DNA of 64,000 nt from Hydrogenophaga aromaticivorans (GCF_013387465.1 NZ_VYGV01000027.1:101865-165864), one strand, 5' to 3'. Counted from the first letter of the stretch, positions 33,464-43,347 are shown. Translations and numbers: made by a program. Notes: generated by a model not told the origin, from the sequence alone.

Positions 33464-36103
33464 ATGACACAGTTCGCCAAAGAGACCCTGCCCATCAGCC
33501 TAGAAGAGGAAATGCGGCGCAGCTACCTGGATTACGCGATGAGCGTGATCGTGGGTCGTGCACTGCCCGATGCGCGCGATGGTCTCAAACCCGTACACCG
33601 GCGTGTGCTGTTTGCCATGCACGAGCTGAACAACGACTGGAACCGGCCCTACAAGAAGTCGGCCCGTATCGTCGGTGACGTGATCGGTAAGTACCACCCG
33701 CACGGCGACTCCGCGGTGTACGACACCATCGTTCGCATGGCGCAGGACTTCTCGTTGCGCCACATGCTGGTGGACGGTCAGGGCAACTTCGGCTCGGTCG
33801 ACGGCGACAACGCGGCTGCCATGCGTTACACGGAAATCCGCCTGTCGAAGATCGCCCACGAGATGCTGGCCGACATCGACAAGGAAACCGTCAACTTCGG
33901 ACCCAACTACGACGGCTCGGAAAAAGAGCCGCTGGTGTTGCCCTCGCGCCTGCCCAACCTGCTGGTCAACGGCTCTTCGGGCATTGCGGTGGGCATGGCG
34001 ACCAACATCCCGCCCCACAACCTCAACGAGGTGGTCGACGCCTGTCTGCACCTGCTGAAGCAGCCCGAAGCCACCATCGACGAACTGATGGAAATCATCC
34101 CGGCGCCCGACTTCCCCACCGCCGGCATCATCTACGGCATGACGGGCGTGAAAGACGGATACCGCACCGGTCGCGGCCGCGTGGTGATGCGCGCCAAGTG
34201 CCATTTCGAGGACATCGACAAGGGTCAGCGCCAGTCCATCATCGTGGACGAGCTGCCCTACCAGGTGAACAAGAAAACGCTGCAGGAGCGCATTGCCGAG
34301 CTGGTGCATGAGAAGAAGATCGAAGGCATCAGCCACATCCAGGACGAGTCGGACAAATCGGGCATGCGCCTGGTGATCGAACTCAAGCGCGGCGAAGTGC
34401 CCGAGGTGGTGCTCAACAACCTGTACAAGCAGACGCAGCTGCAGGACACCTTCGGCATCAACATGGTGGCCCTGATCGATGGTCAGCCGCGCCTGTGCAA
34501 CCTCAAGGACCTGATCCAGGTGTTCCTGGAACACCGCCGCGAAGTGGTGACACGCCGCACCGTGTTCAACCTGCGCAAGGCGCGCGAGCGCGGTCACGTG
34601 CTCGAAGGCCTGGCTGTGGCGCTGGCCAACATCGACGAATTCATCAAGATCATCCGCGAGAGCCCCACCCCGCCCGTGGCCAAGGCCGAGCTGATGACCC
34701 GCAGCTGGGACAGCCAACTGGTGCGCGAAATGCTGACCCGCTCGCGCCTGGACGGCGGCGTGATCAACGCCGACGATTACCGCCCGGAAGGCCTGGAGCG
34801 CGAGTTCGGCATGGGCGGTGATGGCTTGTACCGCCTGTCTGAGACGCAGGCACAAGAGATCCTGCAGATGCGCCTGCAGCGCCTGACCGGTCTGGAGCAG
34901 GACAAGATCGTGGCCGAGTACAAGGAAGTCATGGGCGTCATTGACGACCTGCTCGACATCCTGGCCAAGCCCGAACGCGTGTCCACCATCATTGGCGAAG
35001 AACTCACCGAAGTGAAAACCGAGTTTGGTCAGACCAAGCTCGGTGCGCGCCGCAGCGAGATCGAACACAGTGCCCAGGATCTGAGCACCGAAGACCTGAT
35101 CACGCCGACCGACATGGTGGTCACGCTCTCGCACAGCGGCTACATCAAGAGCCAGCCTTTGAGCGAGTACCGTGCGCAGAAGCGCGGTGGTCGCGGCAAG
35201 CAGGCCACCGCCACCAAGGAAGACGACTGGATCGACCAGCTGTTCATCGCCAACACGCACGACTACATCCTGTGCTTCTCCAACCGGGGCCGCCTCTACT
35301 GGCTCAAGGTCTGGGAAGTGCCAGCCGGTTCGCGCGGTTCGCGTGGCCGCCCGATCGTCAACATGTTCCCGCTGCAAGAAGGCGAGAAGATCAACGTCGT
35401 GCTGCCGCTGACCGGCGAGATGCGCAGCTTCCCGCAGGACCGCTATGTGTTCATGGCCACGTCGATGGGCACGGTCAAGAAAACCGCGCTGGACGAGTTC
35501 AGCAACCCGCGCAAGGCCGGCATCATCGCCGTGGACCTGGACGAGGGCGACTTCCTGATCGGCGCCGCGCTGACCGATGGACAGCACGACGTGATGCTGT
35601 TCTCCGACGGCGGCAAGGCGGTCCGTTTTGACGAGAACGACGTGCGCCCCATGGGCCGCAATGCGCGCGGTGTTCGCGGCATGATGATCGAAGAAAGCCA
35701 GAGCGTGATCGCCATGCTGGTGGCCGAAGACGAACTGCAGAGCGTGCTCACCGCCACCATCAACGGCTATGGCAAACGCACGCCGATTGGCGAGTACACC
35801 CGCCATGGCCGTGGCACCAAGGGCATGATCGCGATCCAGCAGAGCGAGCGCAACGGCAAGGTCGTGGCCGCCACCCTGGTCCACACCGACGACGAGATCA
35901 TGCTGATCACCGACAAGGGCGTTCTGGTGCGCACCCGTGTTTCGGAGATCCGCGAGATGGGCCGGGCCACGCAGGGCGTGACCCTGATCGCGCTGGACGA
36001 AGGCGCCGAGCTTTCCGGCTTGCAACGCATCGTGGAGAACGACGCCAATGTGCCCGAGCTGGCGGACGACAGCGAGGCTGACAGCACGGACGAGCAGCCG
36101 TGA
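33464..36103 (+). CDS. gyrA: DNA gyrase subunit A
   Basis: An 879-residue GyrA, the DNA-cleaving subunit of gyrase. The catalytic tyrosine is Y122 in AAMRYTEIRL. The quinolone-determining region KYHPHGDSAVYDTIVRMA has Ser83 and Asp87, the susceptible type. The C-terminal beta-pinwheel holds the GyrA box (QKRGGRGKQ), which separates it from ParC. The acidic tail (ELADDSEADSTDEQ) is typical. Its stop TGA overlaps the ATG of serC (TGATG), so serC is coupled. The ATG at 33464 gives the family N terminus (FAKETLPISLEEEM). Confidence 0.98.
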   Translation: MTQFAKETLPISLEEEMRRSYLDYAMSVIVGRALPDARDGLKPVHRRVLFAMHELNNDWNRPYKKSARIVGDVIGKYHPHGDSAVYDTIVRMAQDFSLRHMLVDGQGNFGSVDGDNAAAMRYTEIRLSKIAHEMLADIDKETVNFGPNYDGSEKEPLVLPSRLPNLLVNGSSGIAVGMATNIPPHNLNEVVDACLHLLKQPEATIDELMEIIPAPDFPTAGIIYGMTGVKDGYRTGRGRVVMRAKCHFEDIDKGQRQSIIVDELPYQVNKKTLQERIAELVHEKKIEGISHIQDESDKSGMRLVIELKRGEVPEVVLNNLYKQTQLQDTFGINMVALIDGQPRLCNLKDLIQVFLEHRREVVTRRTVFNLRKARERGHVLEGLAVALANIDEFIKIIRESPTPPVAKAELMTRSWDSQLVREMLTRSRLDGGVINADDYRPEGLEREFGMGGDGLYRLSETQAQEILQMRLQRLTGLEQDKIVAEYKEVMGVIDDLLDILAKPERVSTIIGEELTEVKTEFGQTKLGARRSEIEHSAQDLSTEDLITPTDMVVTLSHSGYIKSQPLSEYRAQKRGGRGKQATATKEDDWIDQLFIANTHDYILCFSNRGRLYWLKVWEVPAGSRGSRGRPIVNMFPLQEGEKINVVLPLTGEMRSFPQDRYVFMATSMGTVKKTALDEFSNPRKAGIIAVDLDEGDFLIGAALTDGQHDVMLFSDGGKAVRFDENDVRPMGRNARGVRGMMIEESQSVIAMLVAEDELQSVLTATINGYGKRTPIGEYTRHGRGTKGMIAIQQSERNGKVVAATLVHTDDEIMLITDKGVLVRTRVSEIREMGRATQGVTLIALDEGAELSGLQRIVENDANVPELADDSEADSTDEQP

Positions 36104-37209
36104 TGCAGCGCCCGTACAACTTTTCCGCGGGTCCGGCCGCGATGCCGGTGGAAGTGCTGCAGCAGGCAGCGGCCGAGATGCTGGACTGGCACGGCAGTGG
36201 CATGAGCGTGATGGAGATGAGCCATCGCGGCAAGGAGTTCATGTCCATCATCGAGACGGCCGAAGCCGACTTGCGTGAGCTGTTGGCGGTGCCACCGAAC
36301 TTTCGCATCCTGTTCATGCAGGGTGGCGGTCTGGGCGAAAACGCCATCGTGCCGCTGAACCTGTCGCGCGGCGGCGTGGTGGACTTCGTGGTCACGGGCA
36401 GCTGGAGCCAGAAGTCGTTTAAAGAAGCCCGAAAATTCTGCGATCCCCACCTGGCGGCCAGCAACGAGGCCGACTGTCACACCCGCCTGCCCGCACCGGG
36501 CAGCTGGCAGCTCAGCCCCGATGCGCAATACGTGCACCTGTGCAGCAACGAAACCATCCATGGCGTTGAACTGCACGAACTGCCCGACCTGAAGGCACTT
36601 GGCAGCAACGCACCGCTGGTGATCGACTTCTCGTCCCATGTGGCCTCGCGCACCGTGGACTGGCGCCGCGTCGGGCTGGCTTTTGGCGGCGCCCAGAAGA
36701 ACCTTGGCCCGGCGGGCGTCACCCTGGTGGTCGTGCGGGAAGACCTGCTCGGACACGCGCTGTCGATCTGCCCGAGCGCCTTCGACTACAAGACCGTGGC
36801 CGACAACGGTTCGATGTACAACACGCCGCCCACCTATGGCATCTACATGGCGGGACTCACTTTCCAGTGGCTTAAGCGCCAGAGCGAGGGCAACCTGCGG
36901 GGGATAGCGGCCATGGAGCACCGCAACATGGCCAAGGCCGAGCTGCTCTACGGCTTCATCGATCAGTCTTCGTTCTATGTGAACAAGGTTGCAACGGACT
37001 GCCGCTCGCGCATGAACGTGCCTTTCTTCCTGCGCGATGAGTCGCGCAACGAGGCCTTCCTCGCCGGCGCCAAGGCCGCGGGCCTGTTGCAGCTCAAGGG
37101 CCACAAGTCGGTCGGTGGCATGCGCGCCAGTCTCTACAACGCCATGCCGCTGGAAGGCGTGCAGGCCTTGGTCGCCTACATGCGCGACTTCGAACAAAAA
37201 CTGGCTTGA
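36103..37209 (+). CDS. serC: Phosphoserine aminotransferase
   Basis: A 368-residue class V aminotransferase for serine and pyridoxine biosynthesis. RPYNFSAGPAAMPVEVL is the N-terminal signature, and SHRGKEF the substrate-binding loop. The Schiff-base lysine is in FGGAQKNLGPAGVT. The C terminus has GHKSVGGMRASLYNAMP. The start is ATG at 36103, inside the gyrA stop. It is followed by pheA after 17 nt, in the serC-pheA-tyrA-aroA order usual in this group. Confidence 0.97.
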   Translation: MQRPYNFSAGPAAMPVEVLQQAAAEMLDWHGSGMSVMEMSHRGKEFMSIIETAEADLRELLAVPPNFRILFMQGGGLGENAIVPLNLSRGGVVDFVVTGSWSQKSFKEARKFCDPHLAASNEADCHTRLPAPGSWQLSPDAQYVHLCSNETIHGVELHELPDLKALGSNAPLVIDFSSHVASRTVDWRRVGLAFGGAQKNLGPAGVTLVVVREDLLGHALSICPSAFDYKTVADNGSMYNTPPTYGIYMAGLTFQWLKRQSEGNLRGIAAMEHRNMAKAELLYGFIDQSSFYVNKVATDCRSRMNVPFFLRDESRNEAFLAGAKAAGLLQLKGHKSVGGMRASLYNAMPLEGVQALVAYMRDFEQKLA

Positions 37210-37226
37210 AACCGGCCGACCCCACA

Positions 37227-38324
37227 ATGAAACAACCCACACAGTCCGAAGCACTGGGCGCCCTGCGGATCCAGATCGACTCGCTGGACCAGCAACTGCT
37301 GTCGCTGCTGAACCAGCGCGCCAAAGTTGCCGAGCAGGTGGGTGAAATCAAGCGCGCCGAGGGCTCACCTTTCTTCCGCCCGGATCGCGTTGCCCAGGTG
37401 ATCGAAAAGATCCAGGCGGCCAACCAGGGACCCTTGCTGAACCAGCACGTAGCGTCGATCTGGCGCGAGATCATGTCGGCCTGCCTGGCGCTGGAAGCAC
37501 CGCAGCGCGTGGCCGTACTGGGTCCTCAGGGCACTTTCTGTGAACAGGCCGCCATCGAGTTCTTCGGCAGCGCCGCCAACCTGATCTATTGCGCCAACTT
37601 CGACGAGGTGTTCCACGCCACGGCGGCCGGCACAGCGCAGTACGGCGTGGTCGGCATGGAAAACTCCACCGAGGGCGTGGTCGCCCGCTCGCTCGATCTG
37701 TTCTTGCGCTCGCCGGTGCACGTGGTCGGCGAGGTGAGTCTGCTGGTGCGCCACAACCTGTTGCGCCAGCTGAACGAACTGGACGGCATCGAGGTGGTGA
37801 TGGCCCACCCCCAGGCCCTGGCCCAGTGCCAGAACTGGCTCAGCCAGCACCTGCCCAACGCCGAGCGCCGCGCAGTGTCCAGCAACGCCGAAGGCGCCCG
37901 CCTGGCCGCCACCAACCCGGCCTGGGCCGGCCTGGCGAGCGAGCGCGCCGCGGCCCAGTTCGGCCTGCACATCGTGGCCCACGCGATCCAGGACGAGGCC
38001 TACAACCGCACACGCTTTGCAATCATCAGCCTGCCCCAGACCCTGGCCATGCCGCCCGCATCGGGCAAGGATTGCACCAGCCTCGTGGTGTCGGTGCCGA
38101 ACCGGCCCGGTGCGGTGCACGACCTGCTGGTACCGCTGAAGAACAACGGCGTGTCCATGACGCGCTTTGAATCCCGTCCGGCCAAATCTGGCCAGTGGGA
38201 GTACTACTTCTACATCGACATCGCAGGCCATCCCTCGCAGCCCCATGTGGCGGCGGCGCTGGAGGAGCTCAAAGGCCTCTGCGCGTTTTACAAGGTGCTG
38301 GGTGCCTACCCGGTCAGTGAATAA
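37227..38324 (+). CDS. pheA: Chorismate mutase/prephenate dehydratase (P-protein)
   Basis: A 365-residue bifunctional enzyme making phenylpyruvate from chorismate. Residues about 10-95 are the AroQ chorismate mutase (LRIQIDSLDQQLLSLLNQR, VGEIKRAEGSPFFRPDR). The dehydratase domain (about 100-280) has LGPQGTFCEQAA, GVVGMENSTEGVV and the catalytic TRF motif in YNRTRFAII. The ACT domain carries ESRPAK, the Phe-binding feedback site. The start is the ATG at 37227; a TTG overlapping the serC stop (37206) is possible but less likely. Confidence 0.97.
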   Translation: MKQPTQSEALGALRIQIDSLDQQLLSLLNQRAKVAEQVGEIKRAEGSPFFRPDRVAQVIEKIQAANQGPLLNQHVASIWREIMSACLALEAPQRVAVLGPQGTFCEQAAIEFFGSAANLIYCANFDEVFHATAAGTAQYGVVGMENSTEGVVARSLDLFLRSPVHVVGEVSLLVRHNLLRQLNELDGIEVVMAHPQALAQCQNWLSQHLPNAERRAVSSNAEGARLAATNPAWAGLASERAAAQFGLHIVAHAIQDEAYNRTRFAIISLPQTLAMPPASGKDCTSLVVSVPNRPGAVHDLLVPLKNNGVSMTRFESRPAKSGQWEYYFYIDIAGHPSQPHVAAALEELKGLCAFYKVLGAYPVSE

Positions 38325-38374
38325 GATGCATCACCTCGTTCCAATGGGTTCAATGGGGTTCTCCAGGGGTCTGC

Positions 38375-39253
38375 ATGTTTGAACAACTCGGGCTGATCGG
38401 TTGCGGCCTGATGGGTGGGTCTTTTGCCCTCGCCCTCAAGAAGGCCGGTCTCGTCAAACGCGTCGTGGGCTACAGCAAGTCACCATCCACCACCGAGCGC
38501 GCGCGCCAGATGGGCGTGATCGACGTGGAAGCGCCGTCCGCCCTGCTGGCCGTGTCTGGTGCGGACCTCGTGCTGCTGGCCGTGCCCGTATCGGCCACGG
38601 AAGCGACCTTCAAGGCCATTCGGCACCTGTTGAACAACAACACCCTCGTCATGGACGTCGGCTCCACCAAGCGCGAGGTGATCGACGCCGCGCGCCGCGT
38701 GCTGAAAGACCAGGTCGGCGTGTTCGTGCCCGCGCACCCGATCGCGGGCAAGGAGCTCTCGGGCGTGGAGCATGCAGACGCCGATCTCTACACCGGGCGC
38801 CAGGTCATCCTGACGCCGATCGAACGCACCTTGACGGCACAGATCACCAAGGCCCAGCAGGTCTGGACGGCGCTGGGCTGCCACGTTCAACAGATGTCAC
38901 CCGAAGCCCACGACGCAGCGTACGCGGCGGTCAGCCACCTGCCACACCTGATCGCGTTTGCGCTCATGAACGCGATCAACGGCCAGGCCCAGGCGAAACA
39001 GTTCCTGTCGCTGGCCGGACCGGGTTTCCGTGATTTCACCCGCATTGCCGCGAGTGATCCGAGCGTCTGGCGCGACATCCTCAGCTCCAATCGCGAGGAG
39101 TTGATCGCCCAGTCCCGGCATTTCCAGCGCGCCTTGCACGCCTTTGAAAACGCCATCAGTGCCGGCAACCCGGATGCCCTTGAATCGCTGATTGAACAGG
39201 CCAGCAGCTCGCGCGCACACTGGCGCATGAACGCCATCAAACCGCAAAACTGA
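38375..39253 (+). CDS. tyrA: Prephenate dehydrogenase
   Basis: A 292-residue TyrA without a fused chorismate mutase or ACT domain. The Rossmann motif is GLIGCGLMGGSFALAL. MDVGSTKREVIDA and the substrate-binding FVPAHPIAGKELSGVEHA follow, with AVSHLPHLIAFALM in the helical dimerisation domain. It makes 4-hydroxyphenylpyruvate (or tyrosine, if arogenate is used; not decidable here). It lies 50 nt after pheA and 52 nt before aroA/cmk in one apparent operon. Confidence 0.95.
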   Translation: MFEQLGLIGCGLMGGSFALALKKAGLVKRVVGYSKSPSTTERARQMGVIDVEAPSALLAVSGADLVLLAVPVSATEATFKAIRHLLNNNTLVMDVGSTKREVIDAARRVLKDQVGVFVPAHPIAGKELSGVEHADADLYTGRQVILTPIERTLTAQITKAQQVWTALGCHVQQMSPEAHDAAYAAVSHLPHLIAFALMNAINGQAQAKQFLSLAGPGFRDFTRIAASDPSVWRDILSSNREELIAQSRHFQRALHAFENAISAGNPDALESLIEQASSSRAHWRMNAIKPQN

Positions 39254-39305
39254 GCGCGTTTCGCCGATCACGATCGGCGGTGCCCGCCGTTCGCCCACTT
39301 CGATC

Positions 39306-41405
39306 ATGTACGCCATCGACCACCTTGACGTCCCCCCCTTGCACAGCGCAGGCGGGACCGTGCGCCTGCCCGGCTCCAAGAGCATCTCCAACCGAGTGCT
39401 GCTGCTCGCGGCCCTGAGTGTCGGGTACACCGACATCGCCGATCTGCTGGATTCGGACGACACCCGGGTGATGCTGGCCGCACTGGCCCAGCTCGGCTGC
39501 CGCATCGAACCCCAGGCCGATGGCGCCCTGCGGGTGCATGGGCTCGGTGGTGCGCTGCCCGTGAAGCAGGCGCAACTTTTTCTGGGCAACGCAGGCACGG
39601 CCATGCGCCCGCTGACCGCCGCGCTGGCGCTGCTGGCCAGCGTGCACGGCGGTGCGTTTGAACTCAGCGGCATCGCCCGCATGCACGAGCGCCCCATTGG
39701 CGACCTCGTGGATGCGCTGCGCCAGCTTGGCTGCCCCGTGGACTGTCTGGGCCAGGATGGCTACCCACCGCTTCGGCTGGGCAACGGAACCCCTCAGACG
39801 CTGGCGCTCGACCAGCCGATCCGCGTGCGCGGCGACGTGTCCAGCCAGTTTCTCACCGCCCTGCTGCTGGCGCTGCCCCTGGTCGCCACGAACCGTGCCC
39901 CCACGCTCGGCACTGGCGTATCTTCGCAGCCCCCCGAGGGGACTGTCCCGTCTTGGGGCGGCCCGGCGACGGGACGGGACATCGTGATCGAGGTGGTGGG
40001 CGAGCTGATCTCGCGCCCCTACATCGAGATCACGCTCAACCTGCTCGAACGCTTCAGTGTGTCGGTACGGCGCGATGGCTGGCAACGCTTCACCATCCCT
40101 GCCGGCTGCCGCTACACCTCACCCGGGCGCATTCCGGTTGAAGGCGATGCATCGTCGGCCAGTTATTTCATCGCCCTGGGTGCACTGGCATCGCCAACAC
40201 CCGGCAGCGATGGCATCACCATCGAAGGCGTGGGTCTGTCCTCCATCCAGGGAGACATCCGCTTCGTCGAAGCCGCCCGCCTCATGGGTGCAGACATCTC
40301 CGGCGAAGCCAACCGCCTGCACATCCGCCGCGGCGCCTGGCCCCTCAAGGCCATCGATCTCGACTGCAACCACATCCCCGATGCGGCCATGACCCTGGCC
40401 GTGATGGCGCTTTTCGCCGATGGCCCCTCCACGCTGCGCAACATCGCGAGCTGGCGCGTGAAGGAGACCGACCGCATCGCTGCCATGGCAACCGAATGCC
40501 GCAAGTTCGGCGCGCTGGTGGAGGAAGGGGCCGACTTCATCCGCATCACGCCGCCCAGCAGCTGGACAACCGGTTCCATACATACCTACGACGACCACCG
40601 CGTCGCCATGTGCTTCTCGCTGGCGGCGTTCAACCCGGCCGGCCTGCCGGTGCGCATCGAAGACCCGAAGTGCGTGGCCAAGACCTTCCCGGACTACTTC
40701 GAGACCCTGTTCGAGGTTTGTCAAACCCCGGCCCAGGCCATCCCCGTGATCTGCATCGACGGACCCACCGCTTCGGGCAAGGGCACGCTGGCGTCGGAAG
40801 TGGCTCAGCGGCTGGGCTACCAGTTGCTCGACTCCGGCGCGTTGTACCGCGCCACCGCATTGGCGGCGCAGGACGCGGGTGTTGATCTGGACGACGAACC
40901 CGGCCTGGCCCGCCTGGCCGCACAATTGCCGCTGGCCTTCCGCGATCACAAGGTGTTTCTGGGTGGCCGCGACATCACCGACCCCCTGCGCCTGGAATCC
41001 ACCGGCGGCATGGCCTCTCGGGTGTCGCAGCACCTGGCCGTGCGGTCTGCTCTGCATGCGCTGCAGTTGAGCTTCAGGCGCCTGCCCGGTCTGGTGGCCG
41101 ACGGGCGCGACATGGGCACGGTGATCTTTCCGGATGCACCGCTGAAGGTGTATCTCACCGCCAGCGCCGAGCAGCGCGCACAACGGCGGCATAAGCAGTT
41201 GATTTCAAAGGGAATTGCTGCTAATATCGACAGTCTCTTGGCAGACCTGAAAATGCGCGATCACCGGGACTCGTCCCGTGCCCACGCGCCGCTCAAGCCC
41301 GCTGAAGATGCTTTGTTGCTGGACAACTCCGAACTGGGTATCGAGCAATCGGTACAGCAAGTCCTGAACTGGTGGCAAGGCAAAACGGTGTTTTCGGAAA
41401 CCTGA
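39306..41405 (+). CDS. aroA: Fused EPSP synthase-cytidylate kinase (AroA-Cmk)
   Basis: A 699-residue fusion. Residues 1 to about 470 are EPSP synthase of the shikimate pathway (LPGSKSISNRVLLLAAL, LGNAGTAMRPLTAALALL, SGIARMHERPIGDLVD, WRVKETDRIAAMA, DDHRVAMCFSLAA). Residues about 480-699 are cytidylate kinase for CMP/dCMP (P-loop IDGPTASGKGTLASEVA, LLDSGALYRATALAA, GRDMGTVIFPDAPLKVYL, HRDSSRAHAPL). Fusions of these neighbours are known in Burkholderiales. Near residues 200-222 the AroA part has an extra segment rich in Ser, Pro and Gly that E. coli AroA lacks; its DNA is a copy of the intergenic repeat family of this window. The cluster continues to rpsA. Confidence 0.95.
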   Translation: MYAIDHLDVPPLHSAGGTVRLPGSKSISNRVLLLAALSVGYTDIADLLDSDDTRVMLAALAQLGCRIEPQADGALRVHGLGGALPVKQAQLFLGNAGTAMRPLTAALALLASVHGGAFELSGIARMHERPIGDLVDALRQLGCPVDCLGQDGYPPLRLGNGTPQTLALDQPIRVRGDVSSQFLTALLLALPLVATNRAPTLGTGVSSQPPEGTVPSWGGPATGRDIVIEVVGELISRPYIEITLNLLERFSVSVRRDGWQRFTIPAGCRYTSPGRIPVEGDASSASYFIALGALASPTPGSDGITIEGVGLSSIQGDIRFVEAARLMGADISGEANRLHIRRGAWPLKAIDLDCNHIPDAAMTLAVMALFADGPSTLRNIASWRVKETDRIAAMATECRKFGALVEEGADFIRITPPSSWTTGSIHTYDDHRVAMCFSLAAFNPAGLPVRIEDPKCVAKTFPDYFETLFEVCQTPAQAIPVICIDGPTASGKGTLASEVAQRLGYQLLDSGALYRATALAAQDAGVDLDDEPGLARLAAQLPLAFRDHKVFLGGRDITDPLRLESTGGMASRVSQHLAVRSALHALQLSFRRLPGLVADGRDMGTVIFPDAPLKVYLTASAEQRAQRRHKQLISKGIAANIDSLLADLKMRDHRDSSRAHAPLKPAEDALLLDNSELGIEQSVQQVLNWWQGKTVFSET
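39930..39968 (+). repeat. Repeat copy B, inserted in-frame within aroA
   Basis: CCCCCCGAGGG (39930-39940), 11 nt, then CTTGGGGCGGCCCGGCG (39952-39968). The 17-bp block is identical to the minus-strand copy after nosZ and one base different from the copy before the EamA gene. It encodes part of the extra loop of AroA. Confidence 0.75.
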
Positions 41406-41587
41406 AAACACCGCCTTGATGGCCCAGACGGCACAGCCGGGCGTTCTCAGCCCGCAGGCCCGACGGTTCTTTCACTTAACCCCGCGGTGCCACGCACCGC
41501 AATGTCAACGCCGCCCAACCGTCGTTACCCGTTCCAGCCACCTCATCGTGGTTGCTGCGCCGACGCTGAGTGGCTCTAGGAAATTCA

Positions 41588-43270
41588 ATGTCTGAATCTT
41601 TTGCCGCCCTGTTCGAAGAGTCCCTGAAACGCGCTGAAATGCGCTCGGGCGAAGTCATCACCGCTGAAGTCGTTCGCATCGAACACAGCCACGTGGTGGT
41701 CAACGCTGGCCTCAAGTCCGAAGCCTACGTTCCGCTCGCCGAATTCAAGAACGATCTGGGCGAACTCGAAGTCCAGGTGGGCGACTTCGTGTCGGTGGCC
41801 ATCGACTCCGTGGAAAACGGCTTCGGCGACACCCTGCTGTCGCGCGACAAGGCCAAGCGCCTGGCTTCGTGGATGTCGCTGGAAAAAGCGCTCGAGTCGG
41901 GCGAATTCGTCACCGGCACGACCTCCAGCAAGGTCAAGGGCGGCCTCAAGGTCATGGTCAACGGTATCAGCGCCTTCCTGCCCGGTTCGCTGGTCGACAG
42001 CCGTCCGACCAAGGACCTGACGCCTTACGAAAACAAGACGCTGGAATTCAAGGTCATCAAGCTCGACCGCAAGCGCAACAACGTGGTGCTGAGCCGCCGC
42101 GCCGTGGTGGAAGCCTCCATGGGCGAAGAGCGCGCCAAGCTGATGGACACGCTGAAGGAAGGCGCCATCGTCAACGGCGTGGTCAAGAACATCACCGAAT
42201 ACGGTGCATTCGTGGACCTGGGCGGTATCGACGGCCTGCTGCACATCACCGACATGGCCTGGCGCCGCGTCCGTCACCCGAGCGAAGTGGTGACGGCTGG
42301 TCAGGAAATCACCGCCAAGATCCTGAAATTCGACACCGAGAAGCACCGCGTTTCCCTGGGTCTGAAGCAGATGGGCGACGATCCCTGGATGGGCGTTGGC
42401 CGCCGCTACCCGCAAGGCACGCGCATGTTCGGCAAGATCACCAACATCGCCGACTACGGCGCGTTCGTTGAGCTGGAGCCGGGCATCGAAGGTCTGGTGC
42501 ACGTCTCCGAAATGGACTGGACCAACAAGAACGTGGCCCCGTCCAAGCTGGTGTCGCTGGGCGACGAAGTCGAAGTCATGGTGCTCGACATCGACGAAGA
42601 CAAGCGCCGCATCTCCCTGGGCATGAAGCAGTGCCGCGCCAACCCCTGGCACGAGTTTGCCGAACAGACCAAGCGCGGCGACCGCGTCAAGGGCCCGATC
42701 AAGTCGATCACCGACTTCGGCGTGTTCGTCGGCCTGGCTGCCGGCATCGACGGCCTGGTGCACCTGTCCGACCTGTCCTGGAACGAAACGGGCGAAGCCG
42801 CCGTGCGCAACTTCAAGAAGGGCCAGGAAGTCGAAGCCATCGTGCTGGCCATCGACGTGGAGCGCGAGCGCATCTCCCTGGGCATCAAGCAGCTCGACGG
42901 CGACCCGTTCACCACCTTCGTGTCGGTGAACGACAAGGGTTCCGTGGTGACCGGCAAGGTCAAGACGGTTGACGCCAAGGGCGCCGAGATCGATCTGGGC
43001 GAAGACGTGCTGGGTTACCTGCGCGCCTCCGAAATCAGCCGTGACCGCGTGGAAGACGCGCGCAACGTGCTGAAAGAAGGCGACGAAGTGACCACCGTGG
43101 TGATGAACGTGGATCGCAAGACCCGCAACATCCAGCTGTCGATCAAGGCCAAGGACATGGCGGACCAGAACGAAGCCATGCAGTCCCTGAGCCAGCAATC
43201 GGCCCGCGAAAACGCCGGTACCACCAGCCTTGGCGCCCTGCTTCGCGCCAAGCTCGACAACAACAACTGA
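41588..43270 (+). CDS. rpsA: 30S ribosomal protein S1
   Basis: A 560-residue S1 with six S1 RNA-binding repeats; the best examples are GVVKNITEYGAFVDLGG, GKITNIADYGAFVELEPG, and GPIKSITDFGVFVGLAAG. It brings mRNAs to the 30S subunit. AGGAAA lies before the ATG at 41588; the GTG upstream in frame (41570) is not needed. The 182-nt gap from aroA/cmk has no gene and probably carries its promoter and an autoregulated leader. ihfB follows 77 nt later with a hairpin between. Confidence 0.98.
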   Translation: MSESFAALFEESLKRAEMRSGEVITAEVVRIEHSHVVVNAGLKSEAYVPLAEFKNDLGELEVQVGDFVSVAIDSVENGFGDTLLSRDKAKRLASWMSLEKALESGEFVTGTTSSKVKGGLKVMVNGISAFLPGSLVDSRPTKDLTPYENKTLEFKVIKLDRKRNNVVLSRRAVVEASMGEERAKLMDTLKEGAIVNGVVKNITEYGAFVDLGGIDGLLHITDMAWRRVRHPSEVVTAGQEITAKILKFDTEKHRVSLGLKQMGDDPWMGVGRRYPQGTRMFGKITNIADYGAFVELEPGIEGLVHVSEMDWTNKNVAPSKLVSLGDEVEVMVLDIDEDKRRISLGMKQCRANPWHEFAEQTKRGDRVKGPIKSITDFGVFVGLAAGIDGLVHLSDLSWNETGEAAVRNFKKGQEVEAIVLAIDVERERISLGIKQLDGDPFTTFVSVNDKGSVVTGKVKTVDAKGAEIDLGEDVLGYLRASEISRDRVEDARNVLKEGDEVTTVVMNVDRKTRNIQLSIKAKDMADQNEAMQSLSQQSARENAGTTSLGALLRAKLDNNN

Positions 43271-43281
43271 GCCGACTGAAT

Positions 43282-43311
43282 CCGGGCGGGTGCGTCACAG
43301 CACCTGCCCGG
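43282..43311 (+). other. Hairpin between rpsA and ihfB
   Basis: A 12-bp stem (43282-43293 with 43300-43311, one G-U pair) and a 6-nt loop, with no T run behind it. It may tune read-through or RNA stability between the abundant S1 message and ihfB. Confidence 0.55.
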
Positions 43312-43347
43312 GCCAGCCCGTCAGCCTGACCAAGCCCTTTCCCAGAC

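Noticed and set aside
33500..36025. An 841-codon minus-strand frame opposite gyrA
   Set aside because: Antisense of a highly conserved gene; residue composition is Ala/Val/His-rich as expected from mirrored codons.
43282..43311. Intrinsic terminator after rpsA
   Set aside because: The stem is strong but no T run follows on either side, so I list it only as a hairpin.
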